From positions 496,001 through 560,000 of the forward strand of contig JAHLKV010000001.1 of the NCBI GenBank assembly GCA_020444475.1: a stretch of DNA of 64,000 nucleotides, written 5' to 3'. The notes under the pieces were generated by a model. That model was not told the DNA's origin and ran no database searches. It was given only the letters and a program-made list of their open reading frames with translations. Below are positions 1-9,487 of this stretch, one piece after another. The DNA comes from a bacterium. GTDB taxonomy: Bacteria > Zixibacteria > MSB-5A5 > GN15 > FEB-12. Numbering within the stretch: the first letter of the stretch is position 1; each line of letters starts with the position of its first letter. Made by a program: the position numbers and the translations under genes.

Positions 1-1163
1 CCTATCAAATAGCGGCCCGACCCGGTGGTCCCGACGGCTTTCACTTCGATGCGATCACCCACCTCCAGTCCTATCTCCGCGAGCCCCTTGCGGACCGCCT
101 CGATAGGACGCCCTTCGGTCATCAGATAGCGCCTCGCGATAACGCGGTGGTCGCGATCGATCAGAACGAGATTGGTCGAGAGAGATCCGATGTCGACGCC
201 GAGAAATACTTCGAGCCCATCTATATCACCGGGGCGCTCAGCGGTGGTGACGGAATAGAACTTCGAGTCGGGGTGGTCGTAGGTAAGCGCGTCGCGGCCG
301 CTTTCGGCGCGCTCGCGATATTCGAGATAGGCTGCCAGGCGGCTCGGATCGAAGTCCTCGACTACCGCCTCCTGCTCCCGCGCGAGTATGGCCGCACCAA
401 CCGCGTTGACGACGTTAAAATCTTCGGGAATGACCAACTCGCCGTCGTCAAGTTCGAGTACCTCGGTGAAGGCCCGCACCATGCCGGGATTGGCTGCCAC
501 ACCGCCTTCGAAGGCGATCGGCTTGAGCATCTTCTTGCCGCGAGCGATGGCCGATTTGAAGTTGCGGGCCACGGCGAAACAGAGCCCGGCGACAATATCG
601 TAGTCCGGGGTGGCGATCTGCTGGAGATGAATCATATCCGACTTGGCGAAAACCGAACATCGTCCGGCGATCCGCGGCGGGTGCTCGGACTTGAGCGCCA
701 GGGCGCCGAACTCGTCCTCGATATCGATCTTCAGGCGGCCCGCCTGCTGGTCGAGGAATGAACCGGTCCCGGCCGCGCACTGGGCGTTCATGGCGAAGTC
801 AATAATGGTTCGAGTGTCGGGGTCGAGCAGGAGGAGTTTGGAGTCTTCTCCCCCCATCTCAATCACGGTACGAATATCGGGCGCGAGCCGGAAGTTACCG
901 GCGGCAAGGGCGGCAATCTCACCAAACACTTTGCCGCGCAGGACGGACTGGCTGGTTTTGGCGCCGATACCGGCGTGGCCGAGGTGAATGGTCTGCCCCT
1001 TGAGGTCCTGGAATTGCTGTTCGAGGATGTCGCGGAGCGTCTCGAACGGTCCGTCGTCGAAACGTCGGTACACGCGTCGGACTATCTTGTTGTCGGAGAT
1101 CAGGACGAGCTTGACCGCCACCGACCCGATATCAATCCCCAGTGTGTGAATCGGTTTAGGCAT
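1..1163 (-). CDS. BadF/BadG/BcrA/BcrD-type ATPase (2-hydroxyacyl-CoA dehydratase activase family), 5' part
   Basis: I translated this by hand from the minus strand. It starts at ATG 1163 and is open to the left edge, so the C-terminus is missing. The protein begins MPKPIHTLGIDIGSVAVKLV, an ASKHA phosphate-1 loop. Near residues 125-145 it carries the hallmark N-A-Q-C-A-A-G-T-G-S-F stretch, whose Cys holds the bridging [4Fe-4S] cluster in dehydratase activases. A second ASKHA domain starts later (GVDIGSLSTNLVLID), so this is the tandem, long form. Such proteins use ATP to inject an electron into 2-hydroxyacyl-CoA dehydratases or benzoyl-CoA reductase-like partners, but the long tandem proteins are mostly uncharacterised. 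No partner dehydratase is visible in the window. A CRP/FNR-like site lies about 130-150 bp upstream. Family assignment is firm; substrate is unknown. Confidence 0.88.
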   Translation of the reverse strand, partial: MPKPIHTLGIDIGSVAVKLVLISDNKIVRRVYRRFDDGPFETLRDILEQQFQDLKGQTIHLGHAGIGAKTSQSVLRGKVFGEIAALAAGNFRLAPDIRTVIEMGGEDSKLLLLDPDTRTIIDFAMNAQCAAGTGSFLDQQAGRLKIDIEDEFGALALKSEHPPRIAGRCSVFAKSDMIHLQQIATPDYDIVAGLCFAVARNFKSAIARGKKMLKPIAFEGGVAANPGMVRAFTEVLELDDGELVIPEDFNVVNAVGAAILAREQEAVVEDFDPSRLAAYLEYRERAESGRDALTYDHPDSKFYSVTTAERPGDIDGLEVFLGVDIGSLSTNLVLIDRDHRVIARRYLMTEGRPIEAVRKGLAEIGLEVGDRIEVKAVGTTGSGRYLI

Positions 1164-1295
1164 AGCATTGGGAAGGTATTGGAGGGTGAGCAGCGCGGCA
1201 AGCATAATATGCCGTTCCCGAAGGGTGAAATTCACCTCTATTTGGACCGAAGGTATCTACAACCGGATTGAACTGCCGACGGATCGCGCAGGGCC

Positions 1296-1313
1296 TTGTG
1301 AAATTTGTAGCAT
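1296..1313. promoter_or_regulatory. CRP/FNR-type site, AATTTG variant (TTGTGAAATTTGTAGCAT)
   Basis: This 18-mer shares the first 14 of 18 bases with the sites at 49646-49663 and 63715-63732 (TTGTGAAATTTGTAACAA) and differs at only two positions. On the minus strand it lies just downstream of a TATAC-like box, so it may overlap the start of the BadF-type transcript. Function is inferred from recurrence only. Confidence 0.45.
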
Positions 1314-1482
1314 TCTCGTATAGCGTTGGTCGATTTCATTGTGGACAATAATCCTCTTTTAAGCCGGTTGATGCGGAGGTTGCCCTCAAGGCATTAACCG
1401 ATACGACCCCAATATGTTAGACAGCGCATCGAATATCGTACGGAAAAGGGAACTATTTTTCATTTGGGAGGTTAAAATTATA

Positions 1483-1500
1483 CTTTACTTTTAGGTAAAG
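1483..1500. promoter_or_regulatory. Inverted repeat CTTTAC-TTTTAG-GTAAAG upstream of the Rrf2 gene
   Basis: A perfect 6-bp inverted repeat with a 6-bp spacer sits about 60 bp before the Rrf2 start codon in an AT-rich stretch. Rrf2/IscR-type regulators often control their own suf or isc operon, so this is a candidate operator. It does not closely match the known E. coli IscR consensus. Confidence 0.35.
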
Positions 1501-1562
1501 ATTTGTAGATTGACCCGAACATGGAATGGCAATTGGACAACAACACTCTATAAAGTGAGCTT

Positions 1563-2087
1563 ATGAGAATATCAGCTATAGAAGAGTACGGTCTGCGATG
1601 TCTGGTGACACTGGCCCGCGAAGGGACCCGGGGAATGCTTTCGATCGCCGATATGGCGGAGAAGGAGGGCCTTTCGGTGCCGTACACCTCCAAGCTCCTC
1701 TCTATCCTCCGCAAGGCCGGATTGGTAGTTGCGGAGCGTGGTCGCGGCGGCGGTTTCTCGATCGCTCGCGATCCTGCCGAGATTGACCTGTACGAAGTCA
1801 TCACGGCGTTGGGCGGTCCGATCATTGATCCGGATCATTGCACCCGCTTTTCCGGACAGCGTGAGGAGTGCGTCCATGCGGACAATTGTTCCGTGCAGGA
1901 TGTCCTTGGCGGCCTGGCCGGCTATATCCAGGAGTTTTTATCCAGGACGACGGTTGCGGATTTGATCTCCACGGGCCCTGTTATCGAGTTGAAACCGCTG
2001 GGTGATCGGGTGAATGTCCGACCTCTCCCCGGCTCCGGACGGGTGAACAGTCCGGTCGAGGGAGTCCGCGCGGACGCTGAAAATTGA
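1563..2087 (+). CDS. Rrf2/IscR-family transcriptional regulator of the suf operon
   Basis: 174 aa. The N-terminal winged helix (about 1-80) begins MRISAIEEYGLRCLVTLA and has the typical RGGGFS wing near residues 57-66. Three cysteines follow at about 99-117 (H-C-T...E-E-C-V...N-C-S), in the place where IscR-type proteins bind a [2Fe-2S] cluster. It lies 33 bp before sufC in the same direction, so it most likely senses Fe-S status and controls the suf genes. The C-terminal tail after residue 150 is proline/arginine rich and not family-typical. SufR-like or IscR-like subtype cannot be decided here. Confidence 0.88.
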   Translation: MRISAIEEYGLRCLVTLAREGTRGMLSIADMAEKEGLSVPYTSKLLSILRKAGLVVAERGRGGGFSIARDPAEIDLYEVITALGGPIIDPDHCTRFSGQREECVHADNCSVQDVLGGLAGYIQEFLSRTTVADLISTGPVIELKPLGDRVNVRPLPGSGRVNSPVEGVRADAEN

Positions 2088-2120
2088 TAGTTGAGAACAA
2101 TACTATAGAGGAAAGAAGTA

Positions 2121-2894
2121 ATGTCTGACAAGAAACCACTGCTGAGCTTCAACGATGTTCATGTCGAGGTCGAGGGCAAGGAAGTTGTCCGCGGGGTCAC
2201 CCTGACCATCAATGCGGGCGAGACGCATGCGATCATGGGGCCGAACGGCTCCGGAAAGTCGTCGCTGTCGCAGGCCCTGATGGGACATCCGTCGTACGCG
2301 ATTACCAGGGGCGAAGCCTTCCTGAAAGGTGAGTCCATTCTCGATATGGATCCTGACGAACGGTCCCGCGCCGGGCTGTTCCTGGCTTTCCAGTACCCGC
2401 TGGCGATTCCCGGCGTGACGGTGGCCAATTTCATGCGCTCGGCGCTTCAGTCGCACCGGGGCAAGGACGCCGACATGTCCGATTTCCGCAAGCTGTTCAA
2501 GGCCGAAATGAACGCCCTGGGTATCGACCATGTGTTTGCCACGCGCTATCTGAACGAAGGTTTCTCGGGCGGCGAAAAAAAGCGCATCGAGATTCTTCAG
2601 ATGGCGATGCTGCAGCCGAGTGTCGCGATTCTGGACGAGACCGACTCCGGGCTCGATATCGATGCGCTCAAGACGGTGGCCGAGGGAATCAACCGATTCC
2701 ATAACGACAACAACGGCATTCTTCTCGTGACCCACTACCAGCGGCTCCTGAACTATGTCAAACCCGATTACGTCCACGTCATGAAAGCCGGTCACCTGGT
2801 CAAGTCGGGTGGTCCGGAGCTGGCGCTGGAGCTCGAAGATCGCGGTTATGACTGGGTCGTCGGAGAAGAAGAGAATCAGAAGGTCGAGGTGTAG
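2121..2894 (+). CDS. sufC: Fe-S cluster assembly ATPase SufC
   Basis: 257 aa, the usual SufC length. The Walker [10 protein letters not shown] is at residues 40-48, the ABC signature FSGGEKKR at 148-155 and Walker [13 protein letters not shown] at 168-179. SufC is the soluble ABC ATPase that drives rearrangement of the SufBC2D scaffold in the cytoplasm. The ribosome-binding site GAGGAAAGAAG lies just before ATG 2121. sufB starts 5 bp after the stop. Confidence 0.97.
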   Translation: MSDKKPLLSFNDVHVEVEGKEVVRGVTLTINAGETHAIMGPNGSGKSSLSQALMGHPSYAITRGEAFLKGESILDMDPDERSRAGLFLAFQYPLAIPGVTVANFMRSALQSHRGKDADMSDFRKLFKAEMNALGIDHVFATRYLNEGFSGGEKKRIEILQMAMLQPSVAILDETDSGLDIDALKTVAEGINRFHNDNNGILLVTHYQRLLNYVKPDYVHVMKAGHLVKSGGPELALELEDRGYDWVVGEEENQKVEV

Positions 2895-2899
2895 CAGAT

Positions 2900-4333
2900 A
2901 TGACTGACGCTGTACAGAGACAAAAAGACGATCTCTCACAGCTCAACAATGACTACGCCACGCGGTACGGGTTTCACGATCCGGTGGATTATTTCCACAA
3001 GGGCGCCCGTGGTATCAGTCACGAAGTTGTTGAGATGATCTCAAAGATGAAAAACGAGCCGCGCTGGATGGCCGAGATTCGGCACCACGCGCTCGACGTC
3101 TTCAATTCCAAGCCGACCCCCAGGTGGGGGAACACAAAACTGCTCAATGAGATAGTCTATGAGAACATCTACTATTTCATGAAGCCGATCGAACAGCAGG
3201 GCAAAAGCTGGGACGACGTTCCGGAGTATATCCGCAGGACGTTCGACAAGCTGGGCATCCCCGAAGCCGAAAAGAACTTCCTCGGCGGCGTGTCGGCGCA
3301 GTACGAATCCGAAGTCGTCTACCATTCGATGCGCGAGGATCTCACGAAGAAGGGTGTCGTCTTCCTCGATATGGATGCCGGCCTTCGGGAGTATCCGGAA
3401 ATCATCAAGAAGTATTTCGGGACGGTTATTCCGACCGACGACAACAAATTCGCCGCCCTGAACACGGCGGTCTGGTCCGGAGGTTCGTTTATCTATGTTC
3501 CGCCGGGAGTCGATGTCGCGGTTCCGCTGCAAGCCTACTTCCGGATCAATGCCGAGAATATGGGACAGTTCGAGCGGACGCTGATTATCGCGGACAAGGG
3601 TGCGCGCGTGCACTATATCGAAGGGTGCACGGCGCCGGTCTATTCGACGGACTCGCTGCACTCGGCGGTCGTGGAGTTGATTGCGCTCGAGGACTCGTAC
3701 ATACGCTATACGACGATTCAGAACTGGGCGCGGAACATCTATAATCTCGTCACCAAGCGTGCGACAGCACACAAAAATGCGACGGTGGAGTGGGTCGACG
3801 GCAATCTCGGATCGCGCCTGACGATGAAGTACCCGTGCATTCAGTTGGTCGGCGAGGGCGCCCGCGGCGAGATTCTCTCGGTGGCGTTTGCCGGACAGGA
3901 TCAGCATCAGGACGCCGGCGCAAAAGTAATCCACGCCGCGCCGAACACGTCGTCGCGGATTACCTCGAAGTCGATCTCGAAGGACAACGGCCGTGCATCG
4001 TACCGTGGTCTGGCGAAGATTCACAAAAATGCAACCAATTCCAAGATCTCGGTCGAGTGCGATGCGCTGTTGATAGGCGAAGACGCCCGCAGCGATACCT
4101 ACCCGACAATGGAGATCGACAACGATCAGGTGCGGGTGGAACACGAAGCGCGCGTCTCGAAGGTCGCGGAGGAGCAGTTGTTCTACCTGACCAGTCGCGG
4201 TCTGACCGAAGACGACGCCCGCCTGCTGATCGTCAACGGCTTCATGGAGCCGTTCACCAAGGAGTTGCCGCTCGAGTATGCGGTTGAGTTGAACCGTTTG
4301 ATCGAGCTTGAGATGGAAGGATCGATTGGCTGA
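2900..4333 (+). CDS. sufB: Fe-S cluster assembly scaffold SufB
   Basis: 477 aa, full length for SufB. The beta-helix core is recognisable, with the C-terminal [17 protein letters not shown] and [10 protein letters not shown] segments around residues 385-420. This includes the conserved Cys that in E. coli SufB takes part in cluster building. The protein acts with SufC and SufD as the scaffold that receives sulfur from the SufS/SufU pair. It is encoded directly between sufC and sufD; sufD begins one base after its TGA. Confidence 0.97.
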   Translation: MTDAVQRQKDDLSQLNNDYATRYGFHDPVDYFHKGARGISHEVVEMISKMKNEPRWMAEIRHHALDVFNSKPTPRWGNTKLLNEIVYENIYYFMKPIEQQGKSWDDVPEYIRRTFDKLGIPEAEKNFLGGVSAQYESEVVYHSMREDLTKKGVVFLDMDAGLREYPEIIKKYFGTVIPTDDNKFAALNTAVWSGGSFIYVPPGVDVAVPLQAYFRINAENMGQFERTLIIADKGARVHYIEGCTAPVYSTDSLHSAVVELIALEDSYIRYTTIQNWARNIYNLVTKRATAHKNATVEWVDGNLGSRLTMKYPCIQLVGEGARGEILSVAFAGQDQHQDAGAKVIHAAPNTSSRITSKSISKDNGRASYRGLAKIHKNATNSKISVECDALLIGEDARSDTYPTMEIDNDQVRVEHEARVSKVAEEQLFYLTSRGLTEDDARLLIVNGFMEPFTKELPLEYAVELNRLIELEMEGSIG

Positions 4334-4334
4334 C

Positions 4335-5654
4335 ATGGCGACGAATACCACAACCGACAATCCGATCCGGGAATTGAACAGCCCCGCGCTTGAGCGTGGC
4401 CCGCTCTGGATCAGGGACCTTCGGAAGGCCTCACTGGAGTCGTTCAACACAACGCCGGTGCCGCCGCGAGGGCTGCATCTCTGGCGCTACACCGACCCGG
4501 AGAAATTCCTGCTCAAGAACGACGTGATCGATACGGCGTTTGGCGAGCATTTCGACCAGGCCGAAGAGGTCGAGCTGAAGCATTTTGAAGACGGCACCCT
4601 GGCCGGACTAGTTATCGACAATGGCGGCCGGCAGATTGATGTCCGACTCTCAGGTGATTTGGCGCAGATGGGCGTCGTGGTGATGCCGCTCTCCGAGGCG
4701 ATTGAGTCGCACCGCGAGCTGGTCGAAAAGCACCTGTACCAGACGGTGAACAACACCACCGGCAAGTTCGAGGCGATGAACGGCGCGCTGTGGAACGACG
4801 GGATATTCGTCTACATCCCCGACAACAAGACCGTCGAGCGTCCGATCCACCTGCTTCGCGAGGCCGGCCGGGCCAACTCGGCAGCCTTCCCCCGCCTGCT
4901 GGTGGTGGTCGGCCAAAATGCCGAAGTGACGCTGGTTGATGAGTATGCGGGCGGCGCCCCGTCCACCGAAGACGGCTTCGCCTACTGCAATGCGGTGGTT
5001 GAACTGATCGGCGGACAGGACAGCCGCACGCGCTATATCTCCCTGCAGCGGCAGGGACAGGGGACGATCTCCTACCTGACGCACCGTGCCCGCATAGCGA
5101 AGGGCGCGACCATGCTGACGGTACCGTTTGCGTTTGGTGGATCAATCTCCAAGCAGAATTTCGGGGTGAACCTGAACGGCGAAGGCGCCAACAGCAAAAT
5201 GGTCGGGCTCCTGTTCGGTACCGGGCGGCAGCATTTCGACAATCACACGATGCACCACCACTCGGTGGGACAAACGTTCTCGGATATCGACTTCAAGGTC
5301 GTGCTTCGGGATAAGGCGCGCTCGGCGTACACCGGTCTGATCAGGATCGATCATAGTGCCAAGACGTGCGAGGCGTACCAGGAAAATCGCAACCTCTTAC
5401 TGAACAGAGGCACCAGGGCGGAGACTATTCCCGAACTGGAGATCCTGAATGAGGACGTCAGCTGCAGTCATGGCGCGACCGTGGGACCTCTCGATGAAAT
5501 GGAAGTGTTCTATCTTATGGCGCGGGGTATCGCCCGCGAAGAGGCGGTGCGGATGATTGTCTCCGGGTATGTCCGGTCGACGATCACCATGGCGCCGGAG
5601 GATTTGCAGGAACGTCTGAGTGCGGTCATCGCCGACCGCCTGGGAGACCTGTAG
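4335..5654 (+). CDS. sufD: Fe-S cluster assembly protein SufD
   Basis: 439 aa from ATG 4335. A start further upstream at 4308 would run through the end of sufB and is less likely. SufD is the SufB paralogue of the SufBC2D complex. Family features include the HHSVGQTFSDIDFK stretch and the C-terminal SCSHGATVG segment, whose His matches the functionally important His of E. coli SufD. The gene is followed after 3 bp by a small Rieske protein gene. Confidence 0.95.
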   Translation: MATNTTTDNPIRELNSPALERGPLWIRDLRKASLESFNTTPVPPRGLHLWRYTDPEKFLLKNDVIDTAFGEHFDQAEEVELKHFEDGTLAGLVIDNGGRQIDVRLSGDLAQMGVVVMPLSEAIESHRELVEKHLYQTVNNTTGKFEAMNGALWNDGIFVYIPDNKTVERPIHLLREAGRANSAAFPRLLVVVGQNAEVTLVDEYAGGAPSTEDGFAYCNAVVELIGGQDSRTRYISLQRQGQGTISYLTHRARIAKGATMLTVPFAFGGSISKQNFGVNLNGEGANSKMVGLLFGTGRQHFDNHTMHHHSVGQTFSDIDFKVVLRDKARSAYTGLIRIDHSAKTCEAYQENRNLLLNRGTRAETIPELEILNEDVSCSHGATVGPLDEMEVFYLMARGIAREEAVRMIVSGYVRSTITMAPEDLQERLSAVIADRLGDL

Positions 5655-5657
5655 ACC

Positions 5658-5972
5658 ATGTCGGATTTCGTGAAAGCGGCGAAAGTGGCGGAGATACCGG
5701 AAGGCTCGTTCAAGTCGGTCGAGGTCGATTTCGAACGAATCGTGATCGTCCACACGGCCGACGGGTTTTTTGCGCTGGCCGACGAATGCACGCACGACGG
5801 GGAACCGATCAGCACCGGCTCCCTGAAGAAAAACGAGTTGATCTGCAGTCGACACGGCGCACGATTCGATGTTCGCAACGGCGAGGTGACCCGGGCGCCC
5901 GCCATCGTACCGCTCGACAAGCATGAGGTAAAGGTCGAAGGAGACGATATTTTCGTCAAGCTGGCAGAGTAA
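5658..5972 (+). CDS. Rieske-type [2Fe-2S] ferredoxin (non-haem)
   Basis: 104 aa. The Rieske cluster motifs are intact: C-T-H near residue 41 and C-S-R-H near residue 62, as in soluble ferredoxin components of dioxygenases and NirD-like proteins. It has no signal peptide or membrane anchor, so it is cytoplasmic. Its place inside the suf operon, between sufD and sufS, suggests it supplies electrons to cluster assembly. Small Rieske proteins do occur in some suf operons, but their role is not settled. Confidence 0.9.
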   Translation: MSDFVKAAKVAEIPEGSFKSVEVDFERIVIVHTADGFFALADECTHDGEPISTGSLKKNELICSRHGARFDVRNGEVTRAPAIVPLDKHEVKVEGDDIFVKLAE

Positions 5973-5987
5973 GAGGGTGTAGCAACG

Positions 5988-7274
5988 GTGACTGATATGG
6001 CTTCACAGACACACAACGATCCGGTCACGGCGCCGCCGAGGGCAGTCGGACTGGACATCGAGCGGGTCAAGGCGGACTTCCCGATTCTGACCCAGCAGAT
6101 AAACGGCCATCGGCTGGTCTATCTCGACAGCGCGGCGACTTCGCAAAAGCCCCGCGAGGTGATCAATGCGATCCTGGAGTACTATCGCAAGATGAACTCC
6201 AACATCCACCGGGGCCTGCACACGCTGGCCGAACGGGCCACCGAAGCGTACGAAGCAACCCGGGTCCACACGGCGCGGTTTGTTGGTGGCGTGCAGCCGG
6301 AGGAAATCATCTTCACGCGCGGCACGACCGAATCGATCAATCTCGTCGCGTACACGTGGGGCGAGCAGAATATCTCCAAAGGTGACGAGATCCTCGTGTC
6401 GGAGATGGAGCACCACGCGAATTTCGTCCCGTGGTTCGAGCTTGCCCGACGCAAGGGTGCGATTATCCGCAAGTTGCCGATCACGCTGTGCGGGCATCTT
6501 GATCTGAGTGAGATCGACACCCTGATCAACGAAAAGACGAAGCTGGTTGCCGTGTCTCACATGTCGAACGTGTTTGGAACCATCAACCCCATCAGGGACA
6601 TCGCCGCCAAAGCGCACGAGAAAGGCGCCTTGATTCTTGCCGACGGCGCGCAGGCGTCGCCGCACCTGCCGATCGACCTGAGGGCGCTTGGGGTCGACTT
6701 CTACGCGTTTTCATCGCACAAGATGCTCGGCCCGACCGGGGTGGGTGTTCTGTACGGCCGCAAGGAGTTGTTGGAGGCGATGCCGCCGTTCAACTTCGGC
6801 GGTGAGATGATCAACCAGGTAGGGTTCGACAAGGTGACGTTTGCCGATCTTCCGAACAAATTCGAGGGGGGCACGCCGAATATCGCGGATGTGATTGCGT
6901 TCGAGGCGGCGCTTTCGTATCTCGAAGGACTCGGTATGGAGAATGTCCATGCCCACGAAACAGCGATCACGAAATACGCGCTGGAGCGTTTATCGGAGAT
7001 TCAGGGGCTGGAGATCCAGGGTCCGCAGGATACCGCGGAGCGCGGTTCGGCGATCAGTTTCACCGACCCCGATATCCACCCGCATGATATTTCCACGTTC
7101 CTCGATTATAAGGGGATCGCAATCCGGGCCGGGCATCACTGTGCTCAACCGCTCATGAAATTTCTGGGCAAGGTTGCAACGGCACGGGCGTCGTTTTATA
7201 TCTACAATGACACTGCCGATGTGGACGCCCTGGTTGACGCCCTTCGCGAAATGAGGAGGTACTTTGGCGTATGA
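5988..7274 (+). CDS. sufS: Cysteine desulfurase SufS
   Basis: 428 aa, class-V PLP enzyme. The PLP lysine lies in FYAFSSHKMLGPTGVGVLYG around residue 245. The catalytic Cys is in RAGHHCAQP near residue 382, the SufS-type loop. It removes sulfur from L-cysteine for cluster assembly and passes it to SufU. A GTG at 5988 or an ATG at 5997 could be the start; both give a full-length enzyme. The 3' end overlaps sufU by 4 bp, so translation is probably coupled. Confidence 0.96.
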   Translation: MTDMASQTHNDPVTAPPRAVGLDIERVKADFPILTQQINGHRLVYLDSAATSQKPREVINAILEYYRKMNSNIHRGLHTLAERATEAYEATRVHTARFVGGVQPEEIIFTRGTTESINLVAYTWGEQNISKGDEILVSEMEHHANFVPWFELARRKGAIIRKLPITLCGHLDLSEIDTLINEKTKLVAVSHMSNVFGTINPIRDIAAKAHEKGALILADGAQASPHLPIDLRALGVDFYAFSSHKMLGPTGVGVLYGRKELLEAMPPFNFGGEMINQVGFDKVTFADLPNKFEGGTPNIADVIAFEAALSYLEGLGMENVHAHETAITKYALERLSEIQGLEIQGPQDTAERGSAISFTDPDIHPHDISTFLDYKGIAIRAGHHCAQPLMKFLGKVATARASFYIYNDTADVDALVDALREMRRYFGV

Positions 7275-7756
7275 TGCCCCTTGATGAAATGTACCGTGAG
7301 ATCATTCTGGATCATTACCGTTCACCGCGCGGCCGCAAGCCGCTTCCGGAGGCGAATGTCACTGCGGAAGGGCATAATCCGTCGTGTGGCGATGATATAA
7401 AGCTCGAGATTGAACTGAAGGACAACATCCTGCAGGACGTCCATGTCGACTGCAAGGGCTGTGCTATCTCGGTAGCATCGGGTTCGATGCTCGCCGAAAC
7501 GGTCAAGGGCAAGACCTTCGCCGAAGTCTCCGAGCTGTCGAAGACCATCCGCAAGATGCTCAAGGGTGAACTTGAAGAGACGCCGGATAACCTGGGTGAC
7601 CTCGGCGCCCTGGCCGGGGTTCGTCAGTTCCCCGTCCGGATCAAATGTGCCCTCCTGGCGTGGGTGACGTTGATTGAAGGATTAGACAAGTACTCAGCGG
7701 GCCACCCGGACGGCAAGATCGTGGTGACCTCTGAGCACGATCACGAACACGAATAA
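7271..7756 (+). CDS. sufU: SufU-type sulfur-transfer protein
   Basis: 161 aa with the three conserved cysteines of the SufU/IscU fold: HNPSCGDD (about 41), DCKGCAIS (about 66) and RIKCALLAW (about 128). The extra loop between the second and third Cys is present, which separates SufU from IscU. In SufU proteins a zinc at this site accepts persulfide sulfur from SufS. It overlaps the sufS stop codon by ATGA. Confidence 0.95.
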   Translation: MMPLDEMYREIILDHYRSPRGRKPLPEANVTAEGHNPSCGDDIKLEIELKDNILQDVHVDCKGCAISVASGSMLAETVKGKTFAEVSELSKTIRKMLKGELEETPDNLGDLGALAGVRQFPVRIKCALLAWVTLIEGLDKYSAGHPDGKIVVTSEHDHEHE

Positions 7757-7776
7757 CTGCCCGTAGCTCTCTGACT

Positions 7777-8088
7777 ATGCCAAAACCAACGACGGAACAG
7801 ATTATCGAAGCTCTCAAGCCGGTTCAGGATCCGGAAATCCGGATCGGCGTGATCGATCTCGGCCTCATCTACGATGTGGCGGTCAACGACGACGGCGAGG
7901 CGATCGTCAAAATGACGCTGACCACGCCGGCCTGCCCGTATGGCGAGATGCTCATGACCGACGTCCACCGGGCGGTTGAGGAACTGGACGGGATCACCAA
8001 AGTGGAAGTGCTCCTGGTCTGGGAACCGCAGTGGGACCCGAAGGAGATGTGTTCGGACCTTGCCAAGGACCAGCTTGGAATCTGGTAG
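7777..8088 (+). CDS. MIP18/DUF59-family protein, SufT-like
   Basis: 103 aa, a single DUF59 (FeS assembly, MIP18-like) domain. Typical parts are the opening EALKPVQDPEIRIGVIDLGLI and TLTTPACPYGEM, with the conserved Cys of this family. SufT-type proteins help mature or deliver Fe-S clusters when demand is high, which fits an organism with this many ferredoxin-like proteins. It is the last gene of the suf operon, 20 bp after sufU. Confidence 0.9.
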   Translation: MPKPTTEQIIEALKPVQDPEIRIGVIDLGLIYDVAVNDDGEAIVKMTLTTPACPYGEMLMTDVHRAVEELDGITKVEVLLVWEPQWDPKEMCSDLAKDQLGIW

Positions 8089-8278
8089 CGCGGCAGGATC
8101 CTGACCCGGCCGGACGCGCTTCCGCGCACAATTGTTAGAATCGACCCGCTTGTCTAACTTCGGGGCGCTTTCCATTTGCCTTTCGCGCCCGCAATGCGTA
8201 TATCGAAAACCAATGAGTATCCCGTGCGGGCTGACAGTGCGTTGATTTTCACTACTAGCACCATTTCAATGATCAGTG

Positions 8279-9466
8279 ATGGAAAACGATAAGAACAACT
8301 ACGACCTCTCTTCGCTTCGTATAGATCGCGACAGGAAGTACAAGGACCGGCCCCGATCGCGGGCCTGGATATGGATCCTCGTTCCGGTGCTGCTGGTGGC
8401 ACTGGTGATTGGGTATTTCGCCCTTCGCCAGTCGGTCACCCCCAGCCAGAGTGTCCGGGTAGCGACCGTTACGCGCATGTCCGGTTCGGATGCGGCCGCC
8501 GAGCTGGTCGCGACCGGGTATGTGGTGGCGCAGCGGCTGGCCGAGGTAGCATCGAAGGGCACCGGTCGTCTGGCCGAGATCGCGTTTGACGAAGGTGACG
8601 TCGTGCGAAAGGGCGAAGTTATCGCGCGGATCGAAAACGACGACATTGAAGCCAACCTGGCATTGACCAGGGCTCGGCTGGAACAGGCCGCAGTCGACAC
8701 GCTGAATCTGGGCCGGCAGTACCGCCGGCAGATCGCTCTGCTCGACTCAGGAGCCGTGACCGTAGAAGCGCTTGAGTCAGCAGAGGCCGCCTACCTGACA
8801 TCGCTGGCATCGGTGAAAGCCGCCGAAGCGGCGGTCCGAATCGCCGAGGTTGATCTCGAGAATACGATCGTACGGGCGCCGTTTGACGGGACCGTCCTGA
8901 CGAAAAACGCAGAAGTCGGTGAAATTGTCGCGCCGTTTGCGTCGTCGGCATCGTCCAAAGGCTCCGTTGTAACACTGGCCGATATGGGGTCACTGGAAGT
9001 CGAGGCCGATGTCAACGAATCGAATATCAACAAAGTGATTCCCGATCAGCGCTGTGAGATTATCCTGGATGCGTACCCGTCGGTGCGATACAAAGGCTAT
9101 GTCAAGAAGATCGTCCCGACCGCCGATCGGTCAAGGGCGACGGTGCTGACGCGGGTAGCTTTCTCGGAGATTGACGACAAGGTGCTGCCGGAAATGTCGG
9201 CGCGGGTGAATTTCTTCCTGGAAGCAGAAAGTGACGACGTCGGCCGCAACACGTTGACAGCGCCCGACGACGCCATCACGACGCGGGACGGTCGGACCGT
9301 TGTCTTTCGGGTGAACGGCGATCTGGTCTCCGAGATTGAAGTGGAGCTCGGCCGCGATCTCGGTTCACTGACCGAGATACTGAGCGGATTGTCGAGCGGT
9401 GACCGGGTGGTGCTTTCCCCTCCCGGCAAGCTGACCGATGGCCAGAAGATCACGGTATCTGAGTAG
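8279..9466 (+). CDS. MacA/HlyD-like periplasmic adaptor subunit of an ABC efflux system
   Basis: 395 aa from ATG 8279; a GTG at 8276 is possible. A short basic cytoplasmic tail is followed by one membrane segment (about 29-46, WILVPVLLVALVIGYFAL). Then comes the adaptor body: a lipoyl-like half (GRLAEIAFDEGDVVRKGEVIARI), a coiled-coil hairpin (about 120-185) and beta-barrel/MP domains. Such proteins bridge an inner-membrane transporter to an outer-membrane channel. It is 21 bp before the ABC ATPase gene. No TolC-like gene is in the window. Confidence 0.9.
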   Translation: MENDKNNYDLSSLRIDRDRKYKDRPRSRAWIWILVPVLLVALVIGYFALRQSVTPSQSVRVATVTRMSGSDAAAELVATGYVVAQRLAEVASKGTGRLAEIAFDEGDVVRKGEVIARIENDDIEANLALTRARLEQAAVDTLNLGRQYRRQIALLDSGAVTVEALESAEAAYLTSLASVKAAEAAVRIAEVDLENTIVRAPFDGTVLTKNAEVGEIVAPFASSASSKGSVVTLADMGSLEVEADVNESNINKVIPDQRCEIILDAYPSVRYKGYVKKIVPTADRSRATVLTRVAFSEIDDKVLPEMSARVNFFLEAESDDVGRNTLTAPDDAITTRDGRTVVFRVNGDLVSEIEVELGRDLGSLTEILSGLSSGDRVVLSPPGKLTDGQKITVSE

Positions 9467-9487
9467 CATTCTCGAAAGGGGAGCATA

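Larger units (their letters stand above)
1164..1562. other. Divergent intergenic region between the BadF-type gene and the Rrf2/suf operon
   Basis: About 400 bp with no convincing gene. It holds a TTGTGA-type 18-mer at 1296-1313 and an AT-rich stretch with a 6-bp inverted repeat CTTTAC-N6-GTAAAG at 1483-1500. A TATAAA box at 1549-1554 lies only 8 bp before the Rrf2 start. No RNA gene or further ORF with a plausible ribosome-binding site was seen. Confidence 0.6.

Noticed and set aside
147..761. Plus-strand frame of 204 codons at the left edge
   Set aside because: Antisense to the BadF-type gene, whose motifs are unmistakable.
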